Source: Palsa-504 sp963795795 (GTDB lineage: Bacteria > Actinomycetota > Actinomycetes > Streptosporangiales > Streptosporangiaceae). From it: 64,000 nucleotides of DNA. The notes beneath the pieces were generated by a model. The model did not search any database and was not told where the DNA came from. It worked only from the letters and a program-made list of their open reading frames with translations. The stretch is taken from contig CAWCJS010000003.1 of NCBI GenBank assembly GCA_963795795.1, positions 496,001 to 560,000 on the forward strand, written 5' to 3'. Positions within the stretch are counted from its first letter, which is position 1; every line of letters begins with the position of its first letter. A program made the translations under genes and the position numbers. Shown in pieces: positions 34,307 to 42,867 of the stretch.

Positions 34307-34774
34307 ATGAGGCGAGGCCTGGCTGCGATGGCCGTTGGCGTGCTGCTCGCGCTGTCCGCGGCTGCGTGTACGAGTGGCGGCGCGACCGGGCACCCTGTCA
34401 GTACCGCGAGTCCAGTCGGCCTCATCGAGAAGCCGCAAGCGGCGAGCCTGTCGATGTCCGCCGGCCGGTCAACGGTCCAGTACGGGATCACGGCACCCGA
34501 TCCCGCCCGGTACCCATTCGACGTCGCCGTCATGGCGCCGGTTTCCGTCGACGTTGGCGTGAGCATCCGTACCTGGTACGGGGCCATCCTCCCGAGCATC
34601 CTCGACTCTTCCCACGACACAAGCTCGTGCCAGGCGCGCGGGTCCGAGGACGTGTGCTTCGAGAGGTTTCCGTTCCTCCCCGCCCAGCACGCTGGTCGCT
34701 GGACCGTGGTCGCCGCTAAGCCGTCGGGCCCCGCGGCGAGGATCCGCATCGTGATTACGTTCGTCAAGCCCTAG
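34307..34774 (+). CDS. Small putative lipoprotein
   Basis: A 155-residue protein with a signal peptide and lipobox (ALSAAACTSGG), then a beta-rich domain with STVQYGITAPDPARYPFDVAV, SIRTWYGAIL, two cysteines (SSCQARGSEDVCFERFPFLP) and a C-terminal ARIRIVITFVKP strand. No family was recognised. It starts 32 bases after the kinase stop and may be co-transcribed with it, so it could be a partner or substrate of the kinase's outer domain. Confidence 0.65.
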   Translation: MRRGLAAMAVGVLLALSAAACTSGGATGHPVSTASPVGLIEKPQAASLSMSAGRSTVQYGITAPDPARYPFDVAVMAPVSVDVGVSIRTWYGAILPSILDSSHDTSSCQARGSEDVCFERFPFLPAQHAGRWTVVAAKPSGPAARIRIVITFVKP

Positions 34775-34778
34775 TCGT

Positions 34779-36806
34779 TTAGGCGTCCCACAGCGAGCCG
34801 ACGGCCGCGTCGACCTGGACCGCGAGGGGACCGGCCACGGGCAGCGCCGGAGCCGGGCGGGCGGCGGTGGCGCTGTCGCAGGCGGAGACGGCCCGCGGGT
34901 GGAGGAAGCGGGTGAGCTGGCCCAGGCCGTGCCGGTCGTCGCGGCCGCGCCGGTGGATGTGCAGCCGCAGCGGCACGTACAGGTACAGGTGGTCGCGGGC
35001 CCGGGTCAGCGCGACGTAGAACAGGCGGTGTTCCTCGGCCAGCCCGTCCGGGTCACCGAGGGCCATGTCGCTGGGCAGCGCGCCGTCGACGAGGTGCGGC
35101 ACGTGCACGATCGGCCACTCCAGGCCCTTGGCGGCGTGGATGGTGGAGATGATCAGGTAGTCCTCGTCCAGGCGGGGCGGTCCGGCCAGGTCGGAGGCGG
35201 ACACCGGCGGGTCCAGGGTCAGCTCGGCGAGCGCGTCGTGCAGTGACGGGTGGGCCGCGGCCGCGTCGGCGAGCCGGCGCAGGTCGCCCAGGCGGGCCGC
35301 GGCGTCCGCGTACCTGGCGCGGATCAGCGGTTCGAGCGCGGCCAGGATCGTGGTGGCCTGGGCGGCGGCGGCCTGTCCCGCGGCCTCGGCGAGCTGGCCG
35401 AGCGTCGCCGCCAGCGCGGCCCTAGCACGGGCCGGTACGACGTCGTCGGCTTGCTGCCAGCCACCGTCGGGCAGGTCCTGGCCGGCCGCGAGGCAGTCGA
35501 GGATGCGGCGGGCGTGGACCGGGCCGATGCCCTCGTGCAGGCGCAGGAGCCGGAACCAGGCCAGCTCGTCGGCGGGGTTGGCCAGGATCCTGGCGATCGC
35601 GAGGAAGTCCCGGACGTGAGCGGTGTCGGTGAACCTGAGCCCGCCGAACTTCACGTACGGGATGTGGCGGGCGCTGAGCTCGATCTCCAGGATGTCGCTG
35701 TGATGCGAGGCGCGGACCAGCACGGCCTGATCCCGCAGCGGGTTGCCGTCCTCGTAGGCGTCGAGGACCCGGGCGCAGATCTCCCGCGCCTGGGCGGCCT
35801 CGTCGTGGCAGCGGACCAGCAGCGGCGGCCGCCCCGGGCCGCGGTCGCCGGTCAGCGCCAGTTCCAGGCCGGGCTCGGACGGGCGGATGATGTTGGCCAG
35901 GTCCAGCACCCCCTGCCGGGACCGGTAGTTGCGGTCAAGCCGGACGGTGTCCAGGCCCGGGTAATCGGCGGCGAGCTGGCGCAGGTGTGCCGGGTCGGCG
36001 CCGCGGAACCCGTAGATGGCCTGCGCGTCGTCACCGACGCAGGTCAGCTGCTGCCCTTCGGGCTGCAGCAGCCGCACGATGCCGGCCTGGACGGCGTTGA
36101 CGTCCTGGTACTCGTCGACCAGGACCGCGTCGAACATGCCGCGCAGCACCGGCCCGGCCGTCCGGTCGGCGAGCGCCGCCTGCCACAGCAGGAGCAGGTC
36201 ATCGAAGTCCACCAGGTGACGGGCGCGCTTGCGCGCGGTATAGGCGCGGAACAGCCCGGCCAGCTCGCTGGTGAACGGGCCGCACCACGGGAAGCTGGCC
36301 GTGACAACCTCGCTGACCGGCCGTCCGGTGTTCACGCACCGGGTGTAGATGTCCGTGCACGTGGCCGCCCTGGGGGTCCGCTGGCCGGTGTCGGCCAGGC
36401 CGGCGTCGGGGCGCAGCACGTCCATGAGGTCGGTCATGTCGGCCGGGTCGAGGATGGTGAACTGGGGCGGCAGCGAGAACGACTCCGCGTGCTGACGGAT
36501 GATCTTGTGCGCGATGGCGTGGAACGTCCCGCCGCAGATCCGCTCCGGTGCGCCGTCCCGGCCGGATCTCGAGGCGGCCTCGGCCCGGGCCAGCATGTCG
36601 CCCGCGGCCCGGCGGGTGAAGGTCAGCAGCAGGATCCGGCTGGCCGGCACGCCCTGGCAGGACCGCAGCCAGGCGGCCCGCGCCACCAGCGTCCGCGTCT
36701 TGCCGGTCCCCGCCCCGGCCAGGACCAGCAGCGGCCCGCCCTGGTGCGTCACCGCCCGCCGCTGCTGTTCGTTCAGCCCGTCCAGAATGTCGCCATCATC
36801 GAACAT
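34779..36806 (-). CDS. UvrD/Rep-type superfamily 1 DNA helicase
   Basis: A 675-residue 3'-5' SF1A helicase. Motifs in order: Q motif LNEQQRRAVTH, Walker A GAGTGKT (31-37), Ia LLLTFTRRAA, TFHAIAHKIIR, Walker B LVDEYQDVN, III GDDAQAIYGFRGADP, IV LDRNYRS, V TIHAAKGLEWPIV and VI FYVALTRARDHLYL. It is shorter than PcrA/UvrD1 and lacks an obvious nuclease or Zn-cluster domain, so it fits the UvrD-like accessory group. I chose ATG 36806 (MFDDGDILDG); an ATG four codons earlier and longer frames lack similarity. Confidence 0.87.
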   Translation of the reverse strand: MFDDGDILDGLNEQQRRAVTHQGGPLLVLAGAGTGKTRTLVARAAWLRSCQGVPASRILLLTFTRRAAGDMLARAEAASRSGRDGAPERICGGTFHAIAHKIIRQHAESFSLPPQFTILDPADMTDLMDVLRPDAGLADTGQRTPRAATCTDIYTRCVNTGRPVSEVVTASFPWCGPFTSELAGLFRAYTARKRARHLVDFDDLLLLWQAALADRTAGPVLRGMFDAVLVDEYQDVNAVQAGIVRLLQPEGQQLTCVGDDAQAIYGFRGADPAHLRQLAADYPGLDTVRLDRNYRSRQGVLDLANIIRPSEPGLELALTGDRGPGRPPLLVRCHDEAAQAREICARVLDAYEDGNPLRDQAVLVRASHHSDILEIELSARHIPYVKFGGLRFTDTAHVRDFLAIARILANPADELAWFRLLRLHEGIGPVHARRILDCLAAGQDLPDGGWQQADDVVPARARAALAATLGQLAEAAGQAAAAQATTILAALEPLIRARYADAAARLGDLRRLADAAAAHPSLHDALAELTLDPPVSASDLAGPPRLDEDYLIISTIHAAKGLEWPIVHVPHLVDGALPSDMALGDPDGLAEEHRLFYVALTRARDHLYLYVPLRLHIHRRGRDDRHGLGQLTRFLHPRAVSACDSATAARPAPALPVAGPLAVQVDAAVGSLWDA

Positions 36807-36927
36807 GCATCTGAACATAACCAGGGGCACCGGCGGAGTCCCGCACGCCGCGCCGGCAGCTCGGGTCAGGGTTCGGGCCGTGCGAGAGGATGAGGCCTGG
36901 CGCGGCACGGGCGGGGAGAAGGTGGTT

Positions 36928-37464
36928 ATGTCAGAGCCTGGCGTGACGTTCGAGTTGCTCAGCGGGGCGCAGGCCGCGGCGCACGCGGGCGAACTCCAGG
37001 CGCTGCACGCCGAGGTCTGTGCCGATGACCCGGCGCCGTTCGCCGAGCGCTTCCGAGTTCAGCGCCGGCAGCCGGGGTTCGTCCTGGCCGAAGCCCGCCA
37101 CGGCGGCTACCTGGTGGGCTACGCGTTCGGGATGCCGCTGCGCCCGTCGACCGACTGGTGGCGGTACCTGACCACCCCGCTGCCCGATGAGGTCACCGCC
37201 GAGCACCCCGGCCGAACCTTCGCGCTGGTGGAACTCGCGGTCCGGGCGTCGTGGCGGCGGCAGGGCATCGGCCGGACCCTGCACGACCTGATCCTGGCGG
37301 ACCGGCCCGAGGAACGCGCGGCGCTGACCGTCCCGCCCGCGGCCACCCCGGCCCAGCATGCCTTCAGGAACTGGGGCTGGCGCAAGGTGGCCCGGACCCG
37401 TAGCGAGCAGGCCGGGGAGCCGGTGGCGGACGTGCTCATCACCACGCTCCCGGCCCGCCACTGA
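36928..37464 (+). CDS. GNAT-family N-acetyltransferase
   Basis: A 178-residue GNAT protein. The acetyl-CoA-binding region is visible as LVELAVRASWRRQGIGRTLHDLIL (motif A, R-R-Q-G-I-G-R), followed by AQHAFRNWGWRKVARTR. GGGGAGAAGG precedes the ATG. Substrate unknown. The helicase gene is divergent and its start lies about 120 bases away. Confidence 0.82.
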   Translation: MSEPGVTFELLSGAQAAAHAGELQALHAEVCADDPAPFAERFRVQRRQPGFVLAEARHGGYLVGYAFGMPLRPSTDWWRYLTTPLPDEVTAEHPGRTFALVELAVRASWRRQGIGRTLHDLILADRPEERAALTVPPAATPAQHAFRNWGWRKVARTRSEQAGEPVADVLITTLPARH

Positions 37465-37482
37465 GCATTCGACAGGCACCGG

Positions 37483-38412
37483 TCACCGGCCGACCAGGTT
37501 CGCCGAGTTGCCGCTGACCTGGGTATAGCCCGCAGGGATGGCCGGGTGCAGTTCCGACAGGTTCTCTGGTGTCGGCGGGAGGAAGGTGTAATCGGTGACG
37601 CTCTGCTCCCCGTTGGACATGTGCAGGTACTCCTGCATGGGCAGGTAGGTGGTGGCGTTCACCCATAGGCGCGCCGCCGTCACGTGGGGCGGGGCCTCGT
37701 TGTCGGGCGGCACGTTGATCTCCAGCTCGAGAGCCTGCTGTCCGTTCAGTTCGGTCGGCCCGACGACCGTGAACTGGCCGTTAGCGATCTCGGCGCGGAT
37801 ACCGTCCGCGTCGATGGTGAACCCGAGGATGAACTGCCCGTGCTGCACGCTCCAGACGTGCCTGAAGTGATTGACCGCGAGGATTGTCCCGGAAAGCTGG
37901 AGCCCGCCCTGGTCGAGGTTGGACGTGTAGCCGTTGGCGGCATCGTTCCCTGAGGGCATCGTGAAGGAGTATTCCGCGTCTTTGAACACCGTCCCGTCGG
38001 ACCCGAGGCCGAGGATACGGAGATCTACCTCCTGGCCAGGCTGGGGATAGGCCGGCCACTGCCAATTCCCCCCGCCCGGCGCCGGGCCGCCGTGGGTGTA
38101 AAGCACGTCGTCGCTGACGCTGTCGATGGCCGCGAGCAGGCGGGCTCGCAGCGCGGGCGCCGCGACGGGCGTGGCCTTGGTGGCAGGTCGGGCGGCCGTC
38201 ACCACGATCACCGCGACCACGGCTACGACCCCGGCGGCGCCCAGGGCCAGCGCTGCGCGCAGGGCCTGACGCCGCGGCACGCGCGGCGGCAGGCGCCACG
38301 AGCGGGCCGATCGCCGAGGGTGGTCGTAGACGGCGCGGAGGACGTCGGCGGCGTCCGGCGTGAGCCGCTCCAGGTCGCGAAACGCGACGCGCAGGTCGTC
38401 TTCGGTAAGCAT
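37483..38412 (-). CDS. Membrane-anchored sigma-factor partner (putative anti-sigma)
   Basis: A 309-residue protein with a short cytoplasmic part (MLTEDDLRVAFRDLERLTPD...), one transmembrane helix (about 52-72, ALALGAAGVVAVVAVIVVTAA) and a beta-rich outer domain (DVLYTHGGPAPGGGNWQWPAY, VHLEINVPPDNE-like strands, DYTFLPPTPENLSEL). The outer domain resembles actinobacterial CU044-type/LolA-like proteins encoded next to SigE-family sigma genes. The start ATG shares one base with the sigma stop (TGATG). Anti-sigma function is inferred. Confidence 0.68.
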   Translation of the reverse strand: MLTEDDLRVAFRDLERLTPDAADVLRAVYDHPRRSARSWRLPPRVPRRQALRAALALGAAGVVAVVAVIVVTAARPATKATPVAAPALRARLLAAIDSVSDDVLYTHGGPAPGGGNWQWPAYPQPGQEVDLRILGLGSDGTVFKDAEYSFTMPSGNDAANGYTSNLDQGGLQLSGTILAVNHFRHVWSVQHGQFILGFTIDADGIRAEIANGQFTVVGPTELNGQQALELEINVPPDNEAPPHVTAARLWVNATTYLPMQEYLHMSNGEQSVTDYTFLPPTPENLSELHPAIPAGYTQVSGNSANLVGR

Positions 38413-38924
38413 CAGATTGTCTCCTCGATGAATGCAGGGGCCTGACCAGGCCGGACGGTCATCTCCACGCGCAGCGCGGCCAGCGCCCGGGACGCATAAC
38501 CGCGGACTGTTCCTGGCTTACAGCCGAGCAGGTCCGCGATCTCGATGTCGCAGAGCCCCTCGTAATAGCGGAGCATGAGCACGGCGCGCTGCTGCGCAGG
38601 CAGCCGGCCGAGATGGGCGAGAAGGGCGTCACGCTCGGCGTAGCCGGGGGCGTGATCGGGAGTACTGCGATGATCGACGTCCGAACCGGTTCCCGAGGGA
38701 ATCAGCCGCCCTTCCCGGCGGTGCCAGCTCAGGAACTCATTGAGGATCATCTTGCGGACGTAGTACTCCGGCCGGTCCAGGCTCCCGATCTTGCGCCACC
38801 TGGAATGCGCCCGGATCAGCACCTCCTGGGCCAGATCCTCGGCCAGGGCCCGGTCGCCGGTCAGTACCGCGGCGAACCGCAACACCCCCGGCAGCCGATC
38901 GGCCGCGAATTCCTCGAAGGTCAC
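38412..38924 (-). CDS. SigE-family ECF RNA polymerase sigma factor
   Basis: A 170-residue ECF sigma factor. Region 2: LPGVLRFAAVLTGDRALAEDLAQEVLIRAHSRW; region 4: LPAQQRAVLMLRYYEGLCDIEIADLLGCKPGTVRGYASRALAAL. The GTG at 38924 is preceded by GGAGG five bases upstream; an ATG 39 bases earlier would add MACKERNPNGGGV and is less typical. Paired with the downstream membrane protein. Confidence 0.87.
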   Translation of the reverse strand: MTFEEFAADRLPGVLRFAAVLTGDRALAEDLAQEVLIRAHSRWRKIGSLDRPEYYVRKMILNEFLSWHRREGRLIPSGTGSDVDHRSTPDHAPGYAERDALLAHLGRLPAQQRAVLMLRYYEGLCDIEIADLLGCKPGTVRGYASRALAALRVEMTVRPGQAPAFIEETI

Positions 38925-39127
38925 GACACCTCCACCGTTGGGGTTCCGCTCCTTACACGCCACGAGGACCCCGATGTGCTGTGCGAGGCTGCGAATCTAG
39001 GACGGGGGAGCCGGACCGGGATTCTAGCCGGGGCACGTGGGCCACAGGCCCCGCGTATCGGGGCCAGGGTGCCACGTGCCCCGTTACCGGCCGCCGACCG
39101 GCCCTCGGCTGTGCAGAGTGAGCGGAT
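38925..39127. other. Intergenic region, sigma gene promoter side
   Basis: No gene recognised in these 203 bases, which should hold the promoter of the sigma/partner operon and of the small ORF that follows. The sequence GGGGCACGTGGGCCACAGG ... GTGCCACGTGCCCCG at about 39030-39080 forms an imperfect inverted repeat (GGGGCACGTGG with CCACGTGCCCC) that could be an operator or hairpin. Confidence 0.45.
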
Positions 39128-39280
39128 ATGCCAGAGGGACGAGATTGGCCGGCCACGGAGCAGGAGTGGCAGGAAGCATTGAATGGGGACCCTGGACCGT
39201 ACCGGAGAAGCATCCTCTGCAAGGTGAGTTTCACGTCCCCGGACAACGTGGTACTCACCTACTGCGAAGTCGAGAAGTAG
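39128..39280 (+). CDS. Small hypothetical protein, 50 aa
   Basis: An ATG-started 50-codon frame encodes an acidic/tryptophan-containing protein (MPEGRDWPATEQEWQEALNG, ending VVLTYCEVEK) that looks protein-like: amphipathic helix first, then two strands. The ribosome binding site is weak. The rest of the interval has no competing gene, and third-position GC is consistent with coding. Function unknown. Confidence 0.45.
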   Translation: MPEGRDWPATEQEWQEALNGDPGPYRRSILCKVSFTSPDNVVLTYCEVEK

Positions 39281-39301
39281 GCACCCCCGCGGGACCCCTG
39301 T

Positions 39302-39754
39302 TCAGCGGGGGGCGTATGTGACCGAAGCGAATGGCCAGGCGGTGCGCAGCCACTCCGAGACGGCTTCGTACACGGGCACGTCGAGGTCGGCCCGGCTAGC
39401 CCGGACCCAGGACAGGATGCGCGTCCCCGGCTCGTTCTTGAGGGGGTAGATGTAGACGCACCCGACGATCTCGCCGGTGTCGATGTCCCGCACCGTGTAC
39501 GTAAAGCCCGTCCGGTTCGCGAAGTCCCGCGCGTGCCCCTGCAGGTCCTTCAGGTTCTCGTCCGGTGTCATGGGCCTGGGCCACGACCGGCCCTGCATGC
39601 CCGGGGTGGACTTGATGTGGTCGATGCTCGACGTCCAGGCCGCGTAGTCGCCCTCGTTGTGCTCCGGGCCCAGCGGCTCCAGGCGGAACGCCGAAGTGAC
39701 AAGCGAGCGCGGCACGACGAAGTCGTCTGGTACGAAGGGAGCTTCATCCGTCAC
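39302..39754 (-). CDS. GNAT-like acetyltransferase fold protein
   Basis: A 150-residue protein starting MTDEAPFVPDDFVVPRSLVT, with LEPLGPEHNEGDYAAWTSSIDHI, YTVRDIDTGEIVGCVYIYPL and SWVRASRADLDVPVYEAVSEWL, the pattern of a small GNAT-like domain in which the usual R/Q-x-x-G-x-G/A loop is replaced by SRADLDVPVYEA. It may not bind acetyl-CoA in the normal way. It sits downstream of the PucR gene with nine bases between, so it could be in that transcript. Confidence 0.7.
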   Translation of the reverse strand: MTDEAPFVPDDFVVPRSLVTSAFRLEPLGPEHNEGDYAAWTSSIDHIKSTPGMQGRSWPRPMTPDENLKDLQGHARDFANRTGFTYTVRDIDTGEIVGCVYIYPLKNEPGTRILSWVRASRADLDVPVYEAVSEWLRTAWPFASVTYAPR

Positions 39755-39763
39755 CCAGCCACC

Positions 39764-41254
39764 CTAGCCGTCCGGCGCGGCCGCCGTCGTGCGCATGGCC
39801 AGCCATACCTCGGCGAGGGATTCCGTCGAGGCCAGCGATCGCCCGCTGAGGTGCTCGAAGCGGCGGATCCGGTAGAGCAGGGTGTTCGGGTGAATGTGCA
39901 GGGCCCGGGCGGCCCGGTCGGTCTGCCGGTCGTGCTCGAGCCAGACGCGGACCGAGGGCACCAGCCCCGTCTCGTGGGCCGCGTCGTACGCCTGGACGGC
40001 GCCGAGCACCTGCTCGGCCAGGGCGCGCAGGTCCGCGGTCTCGCTGGTCAGCCACTTCTCGGTCCGGTCGTCGCCGTAGCTGACTACCGCCCGGCCTGCC
40101 TCCAGGGCCCGGGCGAGCGCCCACCGGGCCTCGCGCCGGGCCACGGCGACCGACGCGCCGGCCGCGAACGGGCGGCTGAACCCCACCGCCGTCTCCAGGC
40201 CGCCGGTCAGCGCGGCCCGGTCCGGCTCGCGGTCCTGGATGAGGACCAGCAGTTCGTCCTGCTGGCGCAGGATCAGGTGCGGGAACCCGGCCGAGGCGAG
40301 CGCGCCCGCCGCGCGGTCGTCGCGGTCGTCGTCGGGGGCCGCCGGAACGGCGGCCAGCCGGAGACGCAGGTCGACGGTGAACCCGTTGGCCACCAGGCGC
40401 CTGGTCACCACGGCCCCCTCGAGCAGGCCCTGGAGCATTTCCGCCAGCGTCTCGGCGCCCTCGCGGCGGACCATCTCCCGCTCGTGCGCCACCATGGACA
40501 GCTGCAGCGACGCCACCGTGGCGATGTGCTGCACCACCGAGACCCCGCCCGGGGCGGCGTCGGGTGATTCCATGGCCAGGATGTAGCCGGCGGTGCCGCG
40601 CGGCCCGGTGACCGGCAGGACGTACCCGCCGGGCACCGTCGGCGGGCTGGTTACCGTGCCCGGGATGAGGTCGGCGCAGGACGGCGGCGGGACCGGCAGC
40701 CCGTCGAGCAGCGGGGTCCGGCGCAGGGTGCAGGCGTACAGCGTGTACCCGGACAGCCGCTCCAGCCGGGCGAAGATCTCCGCGGCGGTCAGGTTCCCCG
40801 CGGCCAGCCACTGGACCGCGCCGAACACCTGCAGCTGCGCGTTCAGCCGCTGCCCGGTGTCGCCCTGGACGGCCGCCGCGACCTCCTGCGAGATCGCCAT
40901 GAACGGCACCGGGATCGGCACCTCTACGACCGGGAATCCTCGCGAGCCCGCGGCAGCCAGGAAGGCCCTGGTCAGCGGGGGCGCGAACATGCCCTCCGAG
41001 ACCGCCAGGCAGGCGACCCCGGCGTCGTCGAGCCGCTCGAGGTAGGCGCGCTGGGCAGCCGCGCCGCGCGGCAGGGCCATCCCGGTGGTCATGATCATCT
41101 CGGAGCCGAACAGCCACGGCGTCGGGTCCTCGAGCTCGCTGACGTGCGCCCACGCCACCCGGCGCGCCGTCCCCGACTCGCCGGCCAGCAGGCGCAGCTG
41201 GAGCGCGGGGGAGCGGAGCAGGTCCTCCACGGTGATCACGCCGTCACCAGGCAT
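39764..41254 (-). CDS. PucR-family transcriptional regulator
   Basis: A 496-residue regulator: N-terminal PucR domain (VEDLLRSPALQLRLLAGES, WLFGSEMIMTTGMALPRG, DDAGVACLAVSEG), a central GGDEF-like/CdaR region, and a C-terminal PucR HTH (VRVWLEHDRQTDRAARALHIHPNTLLYRIRRFEHLSGRSL). ATG 41254 gives the standard N-terminus. It is divergent from the APC permease and ureohydrolase genes, which it most likely controls in response to a nitrogen compound. Confidence 0.87.
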   Translation of the reverse strand: MPGDGVITVEDLLRSPALQLRLLAGESGTARRVAWAHVSELEDPTPWLFGSEMIMTTGMALPRGAAAQRAYLERLDDAGVACLAVSEGMFAPPLTRAFLAAAGSRGFPVVEVPIPVPFMAISQEVAAAVQGDTGQRLNAQLQVFGAVQWLAAGNLTAAEIFARLERLSGYTLYACTLRRTPLLDGLPVPPPSCADLIPGTVTSPPTVPGGYVLPVTGPRGTAGYILAMESPDAAPGGVSVVQHIATVASLQLSMVAHEREMVRREGAETLAEMLQGLLEGAVVTRRLVANGFTVDLRLRLAAVPAAPDDDRDDRAAGALASAGFPHLILRQQDELLVLIQDREPDRAALTGGLETAVGFSRPFAAGASVAVARREARWALARALEAGRAVVSYGDDRTEKWLTSETADLRALAEQVLGAVQAYDAAHETGLVPSVRVWLEHDRQTDRAARALHIHPNTLLYRIRRFEHLSGRSLASTESLAEVWLAMRTTAAAPDG

Positions 41255-41376
41255 GCCGCCAAGCCTAGATTGTGGCGCAGACCAAAGCCAAGGCTCCGAT
41301 TTGTGAACGCCACTGTTGCCCGGACCGGCGAAGCCGCCTGATACTCGGGCCAAATCGGTCAACCAAGGGAGCGGCC

Positions 41377-42867
41377 ATGGCCACGATCGGGGAGCCCCTC
41401 GCCACGGGTACGGACACCAGCCCCCGCCTGGCCCGCGGCGCGCTCAGCCTGTTCGACACGCTGTCCTCGACGCTGGCCAACCTGGCCCCGGTCGAGGGGA
41501 TCTTCCTGTCGATCACGCTGGTCGTGGTGGCTATGGGGTCCCAGGCGCCGTGGGCGTTCCTAGTCGCCGGGGTGGCGATCCTGGCCACAGGGAACACGAT
41601 GTCGGAGTTCTCCCAGACGATCCCGAGCGCCGGCTCGTTCGTCACCTTCATCGGGCGCGGGTTCGGCGCCAGGAACCGCACCACCGGTTCGGTACTGGCC
41701 GGCGTGTCCTACTACCTGCTGATGATCTGCTACCCGGTCACGGTGGCCGCGGTCGTGGTGTTCATGGGTTCTTGGGTGGCGGCCCTGTTCAACTGGGGCA
41801 ACGCCGGCTGGCTGGCCGTCACGCTGGCGGGCGTGGCGCTGGCCGTCCCGCTCCTGCTGCGCGGCGTGGTCATCTCCGCGCGGGCCTCGTTCATCATGTT
41901 CTGCAGCGAGGCGCTCGGCCTGATCATCCTCTCGATCGTGGTGCTCTCGCTGGTGCACGGAAGCCACCTGAGCGCCCCCTTCCACGCCAACGGCGGCTCG
42001 CCCGGCGGGTTCCGCGGCCTGGTCGGCCTGACCTTTGCGCTGGCCGTGTCCGGCTTCATCGGCTGGGAGAACTCCGGCGCGCTGGCCGAGGAATCGAAGA
42101 ACCCCAAGCGGTACATCCCGATCACCGTCTACCTCTCGGTCGCGATCATCACCGTCCTGTACGTGCTGTCCAGCTGGGCCGCCGTCGCCGGCTACGCCGA
42201 CTGGAAGGGCACCGTGGCGGGCGTCAACTACCTCGGCAGCTTCAGCGAGGCGGCGCCCTTCCTCGACCTGTCCCGGCACTTCAGCCACTGGTTCGACTGG
42301 TTCATCGGCCTGGTCGGCTTTACCAGCTCGTTCGGCTGCTTCATTGCCGCGGCGAACTCCCAGACCCGGATCACCTTCAACGGCGCGCGCGCCGGGCTGC
42401 TGCCGCCCCGGATGGCCACGGTCAGCCGGACCAAGGTGCCGTGGGCCTCGGTGCTCATCTACACCGGGCTGACGGTCCTGCTCGTGGTCATCCCGTACTT
42501 CGCCATGCACGGCAACGCCGTCTCGATCTTCTCCGACGAGGCGGGCATCGGCACCGTCCCGATCTTGATCGTCTACCTGCTGGCCAACATCGCCCTGCCG
42601 CTGCACGTCCTGGCCGCCAACCGGGCCGCGTTCTCCCCGGTCAAGCACGTGCTCATCCCGCTGATCGGCTCCGCGGTACTGGTCTACGGCGTCTACGAGT
42701 TCGTCCAGCCCAGCCAGCCGCCGCCCGCCAACGTGTTCTGGGCCTGGATCCTCGGCATCGTCGTGGTCTCGGCGATAGCGACCGCCATCGTCTACGTCCG
42801 GCGGCCCGACGCGCTCAGCCGGGCCGGGACCGCGGGCCCCGAGCTCGTCCTGGAGGACGCCCGGTGA
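41377..42867 (+). CDS. APC-superfamily amino acid/amine permease
   Basis: A 496-residue permease with about 12 transmembrane helices; APC marks are the first helix region STLANLAPVEGIFLSITLVV, TIPSAGSFVTFIGRGFG, and the conserved FIGWENSGALAEESKNPKRYIPI. AAGGGAG precedes the ATG. Its stop overlaps the ureohydrolase start (GTGA). With that neighbour, the probable substrate is a guanidino or amine compound such as agmatine, guanidinobutyrate or arginine (inference). Confidence 0.86.
   Translation: MATIGEPLATGTDTSPRLARGALSLFDTLSSTLANLAPVEGIFLSITLVVVAMGSQAPWAFLVAGVAILATGNTMSEFSQTIPSAGSFVTFIGRGFGARNRTTGSVLAGVSYYLLMICYPVTVAAVVVFMGSWVAALFNWGNAGWLAVTLAGVALAVPLLLRGVVISARASFIMFCSEALGLIILSIVVLSLVHGSHLSAPFHANGGSPGGFRGLVGLTFALAVSGFIGWENSGALAEESKNPKRYIPITVYLSVAIITVLYVLSSWAAVAGYADWKGTVAGVNYLGSFSEAAPFLDLSRHFSHWFDWFIGLVGFTSSFGCFIAAANSQTRITFNGARAGLLPPRMATVSRTKVPWASVLIYTGLTVLLVVIPYFAMHGNAVSIFSDEAGIGTVPILIVYLLANIALPLHVLAANRAAFSPVKHVLIPLIGSAVLVYGVYEFVQPSQPPPANVFWAWILGIVVVSAIATAIVYVRRPDALSRAGTAGPELVLEDAR

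Noticed and set aside
35250..36893. 547-residue plus-strand ORF opposite the helicase
   Set aside because: Antisense shadow of a motif-complete helicase.
41255..41376. Guanidine riboswitch upstream of the APC permease
   Set aside because: The conserved guanidine-I bases were not recognised; PucR control explains the gene layout.
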